From assembly GCF_029360665.1 (NCBI RefSeq), contig NZ_JARDUB010000003.1, positions 620,001 to 684,000 of the forward strand: a stretch of 64,000 bases of DNA, written 5' to 3'. A program made the position numbers and the translations under genes. The notes below the pieces were generated by a model, which ran no database searches, was not told the DNA's origin, and saw only the letters and a program-made list of their open reading frames with translations. This stretch comes from Eudoraea chungangensis (GTDB taxonomy: Bacteria; Bacteroidota; Bacteroidia; Flavobacteriales; Flavobacteriaceae). Below, in pieces: positions 18,927 to 27,947 of the stretch (the first letter of the stretch is position 1; every line of letters begins with the position of its first letter).

Positions 18927-20087
18927 TTAATCATTGTAATACTCTTCACCAAGATTAAATGTCAATGAAAAACGCAAAGTATTTTCTAACGGATTTTTTA
19001 CTTGAGATGTTGCAAAAAGATAGGATAAATCTACCTGCGCAGATTTAAATTTAAAACCGGCTCCTAAAGTAAAGAACTGTCGAGCCCCTTTATTTGGACT
19101 TTCGTGAAAATAACCTGTCCTAAAGAAAAATGCGTTTTGGAACGCATACTCTGCACTCAATGCCCATGTAACCTCCTGTAATTCTTCACTTAAACCGCCT
19201 GGCGCATCTCCAAAGGATTTAAAAACTCCTTCGAACCAACCAATTTGTTGGTAAATATCGTTGTCTTCCGAATCAATTACCCCATCACCATTAAAATCTT
19301 GCGGAGTAGGAACCAATAGTTTATTAAACTCTAGGCCTAGTGCCAGAACATTGTCTTGATCGAAAATAAAGTCAAATCCACCCCCTAGACCCAGGTTGGC
19401 AGGTAGAAAGTTCTGTTGTCCTCCTTCTTCGTATTGTATTTTTCCTCCAAGATTGGAAATGTTAAAACCACCTTTCCATCGACCATCAAAACTATTGTAG
19501 GCAATTTCCCTTGATCTAAAATACCCGGCAACATCTACAGCAAACGAGCTGGCAGACTGCGAATCAACACTGCCGTCATCAGGCAGTCTTAGATTAGAGT
19601 TGATATACCTACCTCCAACAGCCATGGAGAATTGATCGCTTAATTTAAGTGAATAAGAGCCGTCAATAGCTAATTCATTTGGCTTAACAATGGTGCCGGG
19701 GTCTCCAGCAAACTGTCTAAGTTCAATTTCTCCTAAAGTAAAATAACGTAACCCAAAGGCAAATGCACTTCTATCATTGAGTTTATTATAATAACTACCG
19801 TTTAATAGGGCTATATCCGTAATGATACTTTCTAAGTATGGTGTGTAACCTATACCAATTCCCATTTTTCGCTCCGCAAATGCAAATTTGGCGGGGTTCC
19901 ACTGCTGGGAAAAAGCATCAACAGAGGTTGCCACTCCCATATCAGCCAGACCACCGGCTCTAGCGTCCGCTGCGATTCTTAAAAATGGTACGGCTGTAGT
20001 GATAACCCTATCCTGGTTATCTTGGGCCGATATTTTACAAAAACCCGCCAGCAGGATTAAAACGGTCAATTTTCTCATTTTTCTCAT
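18927..20087 (-). CDS. porV: Type IX secretion outer-membrane protein PorV (LptO)
   Basis: Outer-membrane beta-barrel of the type IX secretion system. It carries secreted cargo from the SprA translocon to the PorU sortase. The protein (386 residues) has a signal peptide ending in KISAQ, and then the PorV opening RVITTAVPFLRIAADARAGG. It ends with the family's FSLTFNLGEE strand. It contains a calcium-loop-like DFNGDGVIDSEDND insert. In relatives porU lies next to it on the gldJ side; here the 446 bases up to gldJ hold no gene. Confidence 0.93.
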   Translation of the reverse strand: MRKMRKLTVLILLAGFCKISAQDNQDRVITTAVPFLRIAADARAGGLADMGVATSVDAFSQQWNPAKFAFAERKMGIGIGYTPYLESIITDIALLNGSYYNKLNDRSAFAFGLRYFTLGEIELRQFAGDPGTIVKPNELAIDGSYSLKLSDQFSMAVGGRYINSNLRLPDDGSVDSQSASSFAVDVAGYFRSREIAYNSFDGRWKGGFNISNLGGKIQYEEGGQQNFLPANLGLGGGFDFIFDQDNVLALGLEFNKLLVPTPQDFNGDGVIDSEDNDIYQQIGWFEGVFKSFGDAPGGLSEELQEVTWALSAEYAFQNAFFFRTGYFHESPNKGARQFFTLGAGFKFKSAQVDLSYLFATSQVKNPLENTLRFSLTFNLGEEYYND

Positions 20088-20533
20088 AAAAATAGAATTA
20101 GTGCAAAAATGTATATTATTCTGTAATAATTGCTATAAAAATCGTTGAATACTTGATTAGTAACGATGATTTAAAAAATATCTTGCCTAAAGACCAACTT
20201 TATTTACATATTATACCTTAATAATAAGCTCTAATAAATAAACTTGCCACAAACAGGGTTTAGGATTCAGGAGTTTCATGAAGAATTGCCCTCTAAATTT
20301 AATTCTTATCAAAAAACAATCATGTACATACTATATAGCTAAATACAGCGTTATGTTCATGAATATTTACCGTTGAAATACCGATGGTAAGTGATCCTAA
20401 AAAATTTTAATCGGCAATAAAATATAATGTTTAAAACATCGTTTAATTAGCCGAAAGAAATACATTTTTATTTAAATATCTTATCAAATTAACGCTAGGT
20501 TAGTTTGATTTGGAACCTAAGTCCTAAATACAG
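20088..20533 (+). other. Non-coding gap between divergent porV and gldJ
   Basis: A 446-base AT-rich stretch that must carry the promoters of both divergent genes. I see no open frame worth calling, no strict TAnnTTTG box, no hairpin terminator and no recognisable piece of porU on either strand. The sequence just before gldJ (TTAGTTTGATTTGG, about 20500-20513) is the closest -7-like match. Confidence 0.6.
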
Positions 20534-22207
20534 ATGAAAAAACAGTTGATCAAAGTTGTACTTTCTTGTGCCGTGGTAGCCGGAAGTTTTACACTAAATA
20601 GTTGTAACAAGTCTTCCTCTTCTTCTTCCAAGAATGTTTCAAGAGCAACAGGATGGAAAATCAATGCCAAAGAAGGTGGTTTTCAGTATAATTCCGACTT
20701 TAAAGAACAAGAAACCGCACCAGGTCTTGTTTTTATTGAAGGTGGAACCTTTACAAAAGGTAAAGTGCAAGATGATGTTATGCATGATTGGAATAATACG
20801 CCAACGTCACAACATGTTCAGTCTTTTTACATGGATGAAACCGAGGTTACCAATGTTATGTATTTGGAATACCTAGATTATTTAAAGGCGGTATATCCAC
20901 CTGAAAATCCTAAATATGCCAATATATATAAGGGTGCCTTACCAGACACCTTAGTATGGAGGAATAGATTGGGTTTCAATGAAACAATGACCAACAACTA
21001 CCTGAGACATCCGGCTTATGCTGAATATCCTGTGGTTGGTGTTAACTGGATTCAGGCTGTACAATTTGCTGAATGGAGAACAGACCGAGTAAATGAAGCG
21101 ATGTTAGAAAGAGAGGGTTATTTAGCACAGGATGCCAAATACAAGGCCTTAAATGGAGATTTAGAAGGCACCTTTAGTACAGAGGCTTATTTAAATAGAC
21201 CAGAATCTGTCTATGACGGACAAATTGATTCTCTTCAAGGAAAGAAAAAACAAGACTCTATTTCTTCTTTTGCTAAAAGGAGTAGTGGTATTATAATGCC
21301 AGAATACAGACTGCCTACAGAGACCGAATGGGAATACGCAGCTGCTGCCCTTCAAGGTAGTAGAGAATACAATAACTATCGAGGTAGGAAAAAGTATCCA
21401 TGGGAAGGTGATTATACTAGAAATGGACAGCGTGTTGGCCGAGGAGATCAGCTTGCAAACTTTAAACAAGGTAAAGGTGACTATGGCGGAATAGCTGGAT
21501 GGTCAGATGATGGTGCCGATATTACTGCAGAAGTTAAGTCTTACAAACCCAACGATCTTGGATTATATGACATGGCTGGTAATGTTGCAGAATGGGTAGC
21601 TGATGTTTACCGACCAATTGTGGATGATGAAATAAGTGATTTCAATTACTATAGAGGTAATATATATATGAAGAATGCAATAGGAGAAGATGGAAAAGTA
21701 ACCGTCTTAAGGGATAGCGTTATTTTTGACACCCTACCTAATGGTAAAGTTGTAGCGGTAAATTTACCGGGAGAACTAAAAATGGTGCCAGTAGATGAAG
21801 AAGAAACGTATTTGCGTACAAATTTCTCTAGTAGTGATAATAGAGGGTATAGAGATGGAGATCCGGGTTCTTCACGATTCTTTGACAGATTTGCAGATGA
21901 AGAAGATGCAACAGCCGCAAGAAAAATGTACGACGCTCCGAAACATAAGGTAGAAAGAGACTCCTCTGGAACGCTTATCAGAGAATACGATAAGAACAAT
22001 AATAGAACCAGTTTAATCAATGATGAAGTTAGGGTGTATAAAGGTGGCTCTTGGAGAGATAGAGCTTATTGGTTAGATCCTGCCCAAAGACGATTCTTAC
22101 CGCAATATATGGCCACGGACTATATCGGATTTAGATGTGCAATGTCTAGAGTTGGTTCTAAGTCTAAAACAAAAAACAAAACGGTTAGAGGCAAAAAAGC
22201 CAAATAA
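20534..22207 (+). CDS. gldJ: Gliding motility lipoprotein GldJ
   Basis: Lipoprotein needed for gliding and stable assembly of GldK and other type IX secretion parts in Flavobacterium. The signal peptide has a lipobox ending at Cys24 (TLNSC), followed by a Ser-rich spacer. The body is an FGE/SUMF1-like fold: PGLVFIEGGTF near residue 64, MDETEVTN, PVVGVNWIQAVQFAEWR, YRLPTETEWEYAA, DMAGNVAEWVADVY and the C-terminal GGSWRDRAYW...IGFRCAM. The 557-residue length and basic C-terminal tail are typical. It is followed by a strong terminator and murF. Confidence 0.96.
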   Translation: MKKQLIKVVLSCAVVAGSFTLNSCNKSSSSSSKNVSRATGWKINAKEGGFQYNSDFKEQETAPGLVFIEGGTFTKGKVQDDVMHDWNNTPTSQHVQSFYMDETEVTNVMYLEYLDYLKAVYPPENPKYANIYKGALPDTLVWRNRLGFNETMTNNYLRHPAYAEYPVVGVNWIQAVQFAEWRTDRVNEAMLEREGYLAQDAKYKALNGDLEGTFSTEAYLNRPESVYDGQIDSLQGKKKQDSISSFAKRSSGIIMPEYRLPTETEWEYAAAALQGSREYNNYRGRKKYPWEGDYTRNGQRVGRGDQLANFKQGKGDYGGIAGWSDDGADITAEVKSYKPNDLGLYDMAGNVAEWVADVYRPIVDDEISDFNYYRGNIYMKNAIGEDGKVTVLRDSVIFDTLPNGKVVAVNLPGELKMVPVDEEETYLRTNFSSSDNRGYRDGDPGSSRFFDRFADEEDATAARKMYDAPKHKVERDSSGTLIREYDKNNNRTSLINDEVRVYKGGSWRDRAYWLDPAQRRFLPQYMATDYIGFRCAMSRVGSKSKTKNKTVRGKKAK

Positions 22208-22231
22208 ATCTAATCCTACTAACAACCATAC

Positions 22232-22260
22232 AGCCCCGATGATTTTCATCGGGGCTTTTT
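22232..22260 (+). terminator. Strong terminator after gldJ
   Basis: An 11-bp perfect stem, AGCCCCGATGA/TCATCGGGGCT, with a TTT loop and a T tail. It ends 13 bases before the murF ATG, so murF has either its own promoter inside this region or partial read-through. Confidence 0.9.
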
Positions 22261-22273
22261 ATATATTTGACAC

Positions 22274-23548
22274 ATGAACATCGAAGAACTTCACAAGCTT
22301 TTTCTACAACATCCTTCCGTGTCTACAGACACTAGAAGTATTGCTAAGGGAGGAATCTTTTTTGCTTTAAAAGGCGAGAATTTTAATGGAAATGCTTTCA
22401 GTTCTCAGGCTTTAGAAAAAGGTGCCGCCTATGCCGTCATTGACTCCCCAGAATACAAGCTAGGCAAAAAAACTATTCTTGTAAAAGATGTCTTAATAAC
22501 ACTGCAGGAATTGGCAACATTTCATAGGCATTATTGTGATGCGAAAATAATTGCTCTTACTGGTAGCAATGGGAAAACAACCACCAAGACATTAATCAAC
22601 GCAGTTTTATCTCAAAAATATAATACCATTGCCACCCATGGAAACCTGAATAACCATATTGGTGTTCCTTTAAGTCTTTTAAGGTTAAAGGAAGAAACAG
22701 AAATTGGAATTATTGAAATGGGTGCCAATCATCAAAAAGAAATAGAATTTTTATGTGACATCGCTCAACCAGACTATGGCTATATTACTAATTTTGGAAA
22801 AGCCCATTTGGAAGGGTTCGGAGGTGTGGAAGGAGTAATAAGAGGTAAAAGTGAATTGTACACTCATATTATTGACCATAAGGGTCTGATATTTTATAAC
22901 GCCGACGATCCCATCCAGGTAGAAAAGACAAGAGATTACCAGTATAAGTTTGCGTACAGCGCATCAGACAAGGCAAACTTTAGTATCAAGCTGTTAGAAG
23001 TTAATCCTTTTGTTGTTCTAAAGACCCAAGGAACTATCATAAACACCCAACTAATTGGTTCCTATAATTTTCCCAACTGCTGTGCTGCTATACTCATGGG
23101 TGAGTATTTTAAAGTTCCCTTAAAATCAATTAAAAAAGCCATTGAGGAGTATAAACCAGATAACAATAGATCTCAAATCCTCGAAACAAATGGCCATAAA
23201 ATCATTTTAGATGCCTACAATGCAAACCCCAGCAGTATGGAAGTTGCCCTGGAGTATTTTAATCTATTAGACGAGCCAAATAAAACTGTTTTTCTGGGAG
23301 ATATGTTCGAACTGGGAGAGGACGCAAAAATTGAACATCAAAAAATTGCAGAATTAGCCCAGTCCATGAAGTTTGATATGGTGTTTCTTATTGGAGAAAA
23401 TTTCAGCAAAACCACTGTTAAACTTAAAAAATACAGTTCTTTTGAATCGCTTGCTGCCCATTTAAAAAAGTCGCCTATTACTTCTTCTACCCTACTAATA
23501 AAAGGTTCTCGAGGAATGGCTTTGGAAAAAATCCTCGACTACCTTTAG
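22274..23548 (+). CDS. murF: UDP-MurNAc-tripeptide-D-alanyl-D-alanine ligase
   Basis: Adds D-Ala-D-Ala to the peptidoglycan precursor in the cytosol using ATP. The protein is 424 residues. The N-terminal part has the STDTRSIAKGGIFFALKG motif, the P-loop is TGSNGKTTTK (about residues 96-105), and the central motifs EMGANHQKEI and YNANPSSM are typical of MurF. Its closeness to gldJ is a common flavobacterial arrangement. Confidence 0.95.
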   Translation: MNIEELHKLFLQHPSVSTDTRSIAKGGIFFALKGENFNGNAFSSQALEKGAAYAVIDSPEYKLGKKTILVKDVLITLQELATFHRHYCDAKIIALTGSNGKTTTKTLINAVLSQKYNTIATHGNLNNHIGVPLSLLRLKEETEIGIIEMGANHQKEIEFLCDIAQPDYGYITNFGKAHLEGFGGVEGVIRGKSELYTHIIDHKGLIFYNADDPIQVEKTRDYQYKFAYSASDKANFSIKLLEVNPFVVLKTQGTIINTQLIGSYNFPNCCAAILMGEYFKVPLKSIKKAIEEYKPDNNRSQILETNGHKIILDAYNANPSSMEVALEYFNLLDEPNKTVFLGDMFELGEDAKIEHQKIAELAQSMKFDMVFLIGENFSKTTVKLKKYSSFESLAAHLKKSPITSSTLLIKGSRGMALEKILDYL

Positions 23549-23566
23549 AAGCAGCAAGAAAGTGGA

Positions 23567-23830
23567 TTGCAATTGGGTTTTTCATCTAAGAGGATATTCT
23601 TTGGGCTGATCTTAACCTCAGATTTTTATTGGTTTGATCAGCCCGAAAGAGTTTTTATTGAAAATAACCGGTTTTATGGAAAACTGTATTTCGATTATCG
23701 GTTTAACAGCCCCGGATTTATAGCTAGACCCTATTCTAAGTTTGCCAAAAAAAGTGGGAATCTAAGGGATAAAATAAATGGTTTATTCGGGTCTTTTAAG
23801 GCAGACATGGAAAGGCAAAGACATTTGTAA
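23567..23830 (+). CDS. Doubtful small ORF after murF
   Basis: An 87-codon open frame with a TTG start, 18 bases past murF. The translation (WFDQPERVFIENNRFYG..., basic C-terminus) is not recognised. A 9-bp inverted repeat, GGGCTGATC/GATCAGCCC (23603-23644), lies inside it and could be a weak murF terminator, which argues against coding. Listed because nothing else occupies the stretch. Confidence 0.22.
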   Translation: MQLGFSSKRIFFGLILTSDFYWFDQPERVFIENNRFYGKLYFDYRFNSPGFIARPYSKFAKKSGNLRDKINGLFGSFKADMERQRHL

Positions 23831-23850
23831 TATCATGATTTCATACGACC

Positions 23851-24723
23851 TTAGAACTCGGCCCAATCCATAATCCAGTTTTCAATTAGCTTGTTCTGTT
23901 CCTTGCTGGGGACGTGTTTAGTATTTTTAAGAAGTTTACTGTTTAACAGTGTAGGAAATATTTTAGAGGCTCTGTTAAGCAACTTTTTTCCAGGAAACAT
24001 AAGGTCATTCTGAGAAGCAAAAATGGTAATTGGCGTATTTATTGTTTTTGCCTTATTTCTAGTGATAACTGGTACTGGTCTAAAGTCCATTCTAAATTCT
24101 AAAAAAACTTTCGAAAGATATTTTATGGCGAACTCATCTCGTTCTGAAAAAAGCTCTGATAGAAACTTCTCAACATATTTCAACTTTTTGGTGGCCATAT
24201 ATCTTTTTATTGGAATAAAGACTTTGAACAAGGCCATTATGGGGTTTCCATTAACAATATAAGCTGGGGAAGTCAAAAAGACCTCTTTAATTTTACTGTC
24301 ATTATATTCAAGAGTTTTCAGAATTACTAAACCTCCAAAAGAAAATCCTGCCATAGTCACCTTTTCAATTTTCAGTTGCCCAATTATTTCATCCATCCAT
24401 TCTCCGTACGAATCGTCTTTCATATCTAACCTGGTTTCCGCGCTTTTATTTGGCTGGGCTAAGACATCAATGGCGTAAACACAGAATAAAGCACTCAGAT
24501 TCGGGTAGGTTTCAAGGGCTATAGGAGCGCAACCATTTGACCCGTGGACAAGAATAATTGGTGGTTTTTGTTTATCTCCGGTCCTTATGACAGTTGTTTG
24601 TCCAAATCTTGTATTAACTTCTATATATTGAAATTTTATGGCAAGCTCCTTCAACTTTTGATCGTATAGATTCAAAATTTCAACTTTAGCTGTTTCTGTT
24701 TTAAAGAGTGATTGCTTAGACAT
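23851..24723 (-). CDS. Alpha/beta hydrolase
   Basis: A 290-residue alpha/beta-hydrolase-fold protein. The oxyanion-region motif is LVHGSNGCAP, the nucleophile elbow is MAGFSFGGLV (serine near residue 148), and a late histidine appears in NTKHVPSKEQN. No signal peptide is present, so it is probably cytosolic. The substrate is unknown; carboxylesterase-like or lactonase-like activity is possible. It has no clear operon partner and lies just downstream of the tRNA-Val gene on the same strand. Confidence 0.78.
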   Translation of the reverse strand: MSKQSLFKTETAKVEILNLYDQKLKELAIKFQYIEVNTRFGQTTVIRTGDKQKPPIILVHGSNGCAPIALETYPNLSALFCVYAIDVLAQPNKSAETRLDMKDDSYGEWMDEIIGQLKIEKVTMAGFSFGGLVILKTLEYNDSKIKEVFLTSPAYIVNGNPIMALFKVFIPIKRYMATKKLKYVEKFLSELFSERDEFAIKYLSKVFLEFRMDFRPVPVITRNKAKTINTPITIFASQNDLMFPGKKLLNRASKIFPTLLNSKLLKNTKHVPSKEQNKLIENWIMDWAEF

Positions 24724-24880
24724 AACTTGTGCGATGAGTGTACCAAGAATAAAAATGTTCTCTTACGGCTGGGAATTATAATTATATACGGAGTTTGAAA
24801 TAGTATTAGGACAATTGATTGCTTTTCCGATAAAAAGATGAAACAACTGTGCTGAAAAAGAAAACTATCCAAATAACAAG

Positions 24881-24955
24881 TGGAGTGTATTGGATTCGAA
24901 CCAACGACCCCCGCCCTGTCAAGGCGGTGCTCTAAACCAACTGAGCTAACACTCC
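24881..24955 (-). tRNA. tRNA-Val (anticodon GAC)
   Basis: Read on the minus strand this is a 75-base cloverleaf. The acceptor stem is GGAGTGT/ACACTCC with discriminator A; no CCA is encoded. The D arm has AGCTCAGTTGGTTTAGAGC. The anticodon stem is CCGCC/GGCGG with loop TTGACAG, giving anticodon GAC (Val codons GUC/GUU). The T arm has GGTTCGAATCC. The body closely resembles known bacterial tRNA-Val(GAC). Confidence 0.95.
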
Positions 24956-25149
24956 TTAAAACCACAATTCAAAAATCATTTTCTGAATCGGGCTGCAATA
25001 TCGGAAAAAACTATAACACCACCCAAGAGATGGCCCAATGGAATGCCCTATTTCAAGGAATTTAAAGCAAAACATTTTTACAGTCTTTTATGTTCTTTAC
25101 TTTAAGCTTCGTATTTTGTGTTTTGCTTTTAACTACAAAAGATAATTTT

Positions 25150-25914
25150 ATGAGAATAGTATCCTGGAACGTGAATGGTATTCGGGCCATTATGAAAAAA
25201 GATTTTCAAAATTCCATTGAAAAAATAGGCTTTGATATTATTTGTCTCCAAGAAACCAAAGCACAAGACCAGGAAGTAGAAAAGGCTTTATCTGTTTTTC
25301 CAGATTTATATCTCTTCGTTAATTCTGCGGAAAAGAAAGGATATTCTGGCACAGCTATTCTAAGCAAACGTAAACCACTGGAGGTGTCTTACGGGATAGG
25401 GCAAAGCGAATTTGACAATGAAGGTAGAGTTCTCTGCGCTGAATATCAAGACTTTTTTTTAGTAAATGTTTATGTCCCTAATTCGGGTCAAAAACTAGAC
25501 AGATTGTCTTATCGGGCTAAATGGGATACTGCCTTTCTGAAGTATCTCAAGGCCAAAGAAAAGAAGAAACCTGTAATCGTTTGTGGGGACTTTAATGTCG
25601 CCCATAGAGCCATCGACCTTAAAAATGACAAATCTAACTACAACAAAACTGCGGGCTATACACAGGTAGAAATTGATGGTATGAATAACTTTACCTCCAG
25701 TGGTTTTATTGATTCTTTTAGAACATTACACCCGGACGAAGTCTTATACAGTTATTGGAGCTACCGATTCAAGGCGAGAGAGCGCAATACGGGCTGGAGA
25801 ATAGACTACTTTTTGGTAAGCAAAAATCTTTTTAAAGAGGTAAAAAGGGCAGATATTTTAACGACTTATTTGGGCTCTGATCATTGTCCGGTTTTGTTAG
25901 AACTTAAGCCTTAA
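25150..25914 (+). CDS. xth: Exonuclease III
   Basis: AP endonuclease/3'-5' exonuclease for base-excision repair. It starts at the ATG at 25150 (MRIVSWNVNGIRA), the canonical N-terminus; an in-frame ATG at 25090 would add a spurious hydrophobic stretch. Catalytic motifs are WNVNGIRA, LQETKA (metal-binding Glu), GDFNVAH and GSDHCPV (terminal Asp-His). Its length of 254 residues is normal. Confidence 0.95.
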   Translation: MRIVSWNVNGIRAIMKKDFQNSIEKIGFDIICLQETKAQDQEVEKALSVFPDLYLFVNSAEKKGYSGTAILSKRKPLEVSYGIGQSEFDNEGRVLCAEYQDFFLVNVYVPNSGQKLDRLSYRAKWDTAFLKYLKAKEKKKPVIVCGDFNVAHRAIDLKNDKSNYNKTAGYTQVEIDGMNNFTSSGFIDSFRTLHPDEVLYSYWSYRFKARERNTGWRIDYFLVSKNLFKEVKRADILTTYLGSDHCPVLLELKP

Positions 25915-25939
25915 TATCAATAGAACACAAAGGGTTCGT

Positions 25940-27175
25940 TCATCGTAGTCTTTCAACTAATTTACCCACTGTGAGCCCTTGCACGATGATTGAAAAGATT
26001 ACTACCACATAGGTCATCACCAAAAAAAGATCCCTGTGCATCTCCACGGTTAGTCCAAGTGCCAAGGCAATGGAAATAGCCCCTCGTAGCCCCCCCCAGG
26101 TCATAATTATATTTGTATATGGAACAAAATCTAACTTTTTCTTAAATATTGCTACCGGGCCCGATAACGAAATAAACCTGCATAAAAGGGCTATTGGAAT
26201 TGTTAATACCCCTGCCAAAATAAACTCAGATTCTAGGTCTAGGACTAATAGCTCCATACCAATTAAAACAAATAGTATAGTGTTCAATAAAATATCTATC
26301 AACTCCCAAAACTTATCAACGTATCCCTGCGTTTGCTCTGACATGGCCTGCGCGCGTACTTTGTGCCCGCCTATCATTAATCCGGCAACGACCATCGCCA
26401 ATGGTCCTGATATATGCAAATAAGACGCAATAGCGCTACCGGTCATCACTGCCGAAAGGGTTAGTATCACTTCTATATTGTAATCATTAATAGACTTCAT
26501 TAACTGGTATGTAATCCATCCAAGTAAAGCCCCTAACAGTATTCCACCGCCAACTTCAACAACAAACAATTCCAATACACTTATAAGGGAAAACTCTTGG
26601 TTAGAACCACTTGCAAGACCATAAATAGTTAAAAAGATTACTACCCCAACCCCGTCGTTAAATAACGATTCCCCAACAATTTTCATTTCCAACTTCTTGG
26701 GTACCTCGGCCTTCTTTAGAATTCCTAAGACGGCAATTGGGTCGGTAGGAGAAATTAATGCCCCAAACAGAAAACAGTAAATTAAATCGACTTGCAGACC
26801 TATTCCCTCCAACATGAGAAACACTACTCCGCCTATTAGAAAAGTAGACACCAAGACTCCAAAAGTGGCAAATAAAAGTACCGGCCAACGCAGTGTTCGA
26901 AGTTGTTGCAAATCTGTATGCAAAGCTCCGGCGAAAAGTAAAAAACTAAGCATAATATCTAGAAGTACTGCTCTAAAATCTATATGACTAATGATATAGC
27001 GCTCGGCATTTAACAAGGTATCATCAAAATAGCTCAATGCAAAAATAAAAAAGGTAAAAACAATGGTAATTACTGTGAGGCCAATGGTACTAGGCAGCTT
27101 AATAAATCGAGTGTTTAAATATCCAAAGGTCGCTGAAATAAACACTAAAGCAGTTGTAATAAGATAATAGTCCAT
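25940..27175 (-). CDS. Sodium:proton antiporter, CPA1 family
   Basis: A 411-residue inner-membrane exchanger with about 12 hydrophobic segments. Motifs typical of CPA1 (NhaP/NHE-like) carriers are FGALISPTDPIAVLGIL and GESLFNDGVGVVIF; the latter carries the conserved Asn-Asp pair. WGGLRGAISIALALG near the C-terminus is also diagnostic. It exports Na+ in exchange for H+, fitting a marine lifestyle. There is no large cytosolic C-terminal domain. Confidence 0.92.
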   Translation of the reverse strand: MDYYLITTALVFISATFGYLNTRFIKLPSTIGLTVITIVFTFFIFALSYFDDTLLNAERYIISHIDFRAVLLDIMLSFLLFAGALHTDLQQLRTLRWPVLLFATFGVLVSTFLIGGVVFLMLEGIGLQVDLIYCFLFGALISPTDPIAVLGILKKAEVPKKLEMKIVGESLFNDGVGVVIFLTIYGLASGSNQEFSLISVLELFVVEVGGGILLGALLGWITYQLMKSINDYNIEVILTLSAVMTGSAIASYLHISGPLAMVVAGLMIGGHKVRAQAMSEQTQGYVDKFWELIDILLNTILFVLIGMELLVLDLESEFILAGVLTIPIALLCRFISLSGPVAIFKKKLDFVPYTNIIMTWGGLRGAISIALALGLTVEMHRDLFLVMTYVVVIFSIIVQGLTVGKLVERLR

Positions 27176-27296
27176 AGGCTGCGAATATATCCAAAAATGT
27201 CTTAAATAAAAACCGCTAGATTAATCTAAAAGACCAACTAACCATTGGAAACAGGCGACATCATATAACTTCCTCTAGGAAAGTGGTTTCCTAAGC

Positions 27297-27308
27297 TGAT
27301 TTAAATCA
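27297..27308. promoter_or_regulatory. Palindrome before hsp20
   Basis: TGATTTAAATCA is a perfect 12-base palindrome ending 16 bases before the first possible hsp20 ATG. It resembles the half-sites of an FNR-type box (TTGATnnnnATCAA). A regulator is not proven. Confidence 0.3.
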
Positions 27309-27375
27309 TTTCAAGGGAGTTATAATGACCTTACTTTTAAGCTTAAATAAAGTTGAACCCAAAAAATTTACTACT

Positions 27376-27849
27376 ATGTCACGTATTAAAATGAATAAAA
27401 AAAGAAAGCCATTTGTGACGGACTTAGTCACTTCCGATTTTTTTGATATGGAAGATTTTTTTGACAATCGATTTTGGAGCAATCGATGGTTAAATGACAA
27501 TTTCTGGAATGGCAGAAAAGGAGAACCTGCTCTAAACATTAAAGAAACAGAGGATAAATTTGAAATTGAAATAGCGGCCCCAGGTTTCGAAAAAAAAGAC
27601 TTCGTAGTTACTCTGGAGGAGGGCACCTTAATTGTTAAAGCTGAAAAATCTTCTGAAGAGGACGAAAAGGATGAAAGTTTTACTCGCAAAGAATTTAGCT
27701 ACAGGGCTTTTGAAAGAAGGTTAGTCTTACCCGAAAATTTAAAAGAAGAAGAAATCAAGGCGGTTTATGAAAATGGCATTTTACGCTTTAATCTTCTAAA
27801 AAAAGAAGAAATTGAAAAATCCAAACCTACCATCGTAGAAATTAAATAA
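27376..27849 (+). CDS. Hsp20/alpha-crystallin small heat-shock protein
   Basis: ATP-independent chaperone holding unfolded proteins in the cytosol. About 157 residues from the ATG at 27376 (MSRIKMNKK); an ATG at 27325 preceded by AGGGAG would add 17 residues. The alpha-crystallin domain runs from PALNIKETEDKFEIEIAAPGF to the AVYENGILRF motif (the A-x-x-x-N-G-[IV]-L signature), with a short C-terminal tail rich in K/E. The stop is followed by a terminator shared with the convergent patatin gene. Confidence 0.92.
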   Translation: MSRIKMNKKRKPFVTDLVTSDFFDMEDFFDNRFWSNRWLNDNFWNGRKGEPALNIKETEDKFEIEIAAPGFEKKDFVVTLEEGTLIVKAEKSSEEDEKDESFTRKEFSYRAFERRLVLPENLKEEEIKAVYENGILRFNLLKKEEIEKSKPTIVEIK

Positions 27850-27865
27850 ATCCCTTGGATTTTCT

Positions 27866-27929
27866 GGGTGTTCCTCATACAACTAAACTCGTCCATGTAG
27901 TAAGGTCTTGAGGGGCACCCTATTTTTTT
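27866..27929 (+). terminator. Terminator after hsp20
   Basis: A 12-bp stem (GGGTGTTCCTCA with TGAGGGGCACCC, two G-U pairs) with a 31-base loop, followed by TATTTTTTT. The convergent patatin gene ends just beyond it. Confidence 0.6.
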
Positions 27930-27947
27930 AAGTTCTCCTACTTATTT

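Noticed and set aside
21649-22020. 123-codon minus-strand open frame inside gldJ
   Set aside because: Antisense to a conserved gldJ region; Ser/Leu-rich shadow with no family features.
20534-22207. Formylglycine-generating enzyme for the sulfatase at 55.7 kb
   Set aside because: The FGE-like fold belongs to GldJ, recognised by its lipoprotein signal, length and motility-locus context; it is not expected to modify sulfatases.
27306-27689. 127-codon minus-strand open frame over hsp20
   Set aside because: Antisense shadow of the alpha-crystallin domain.
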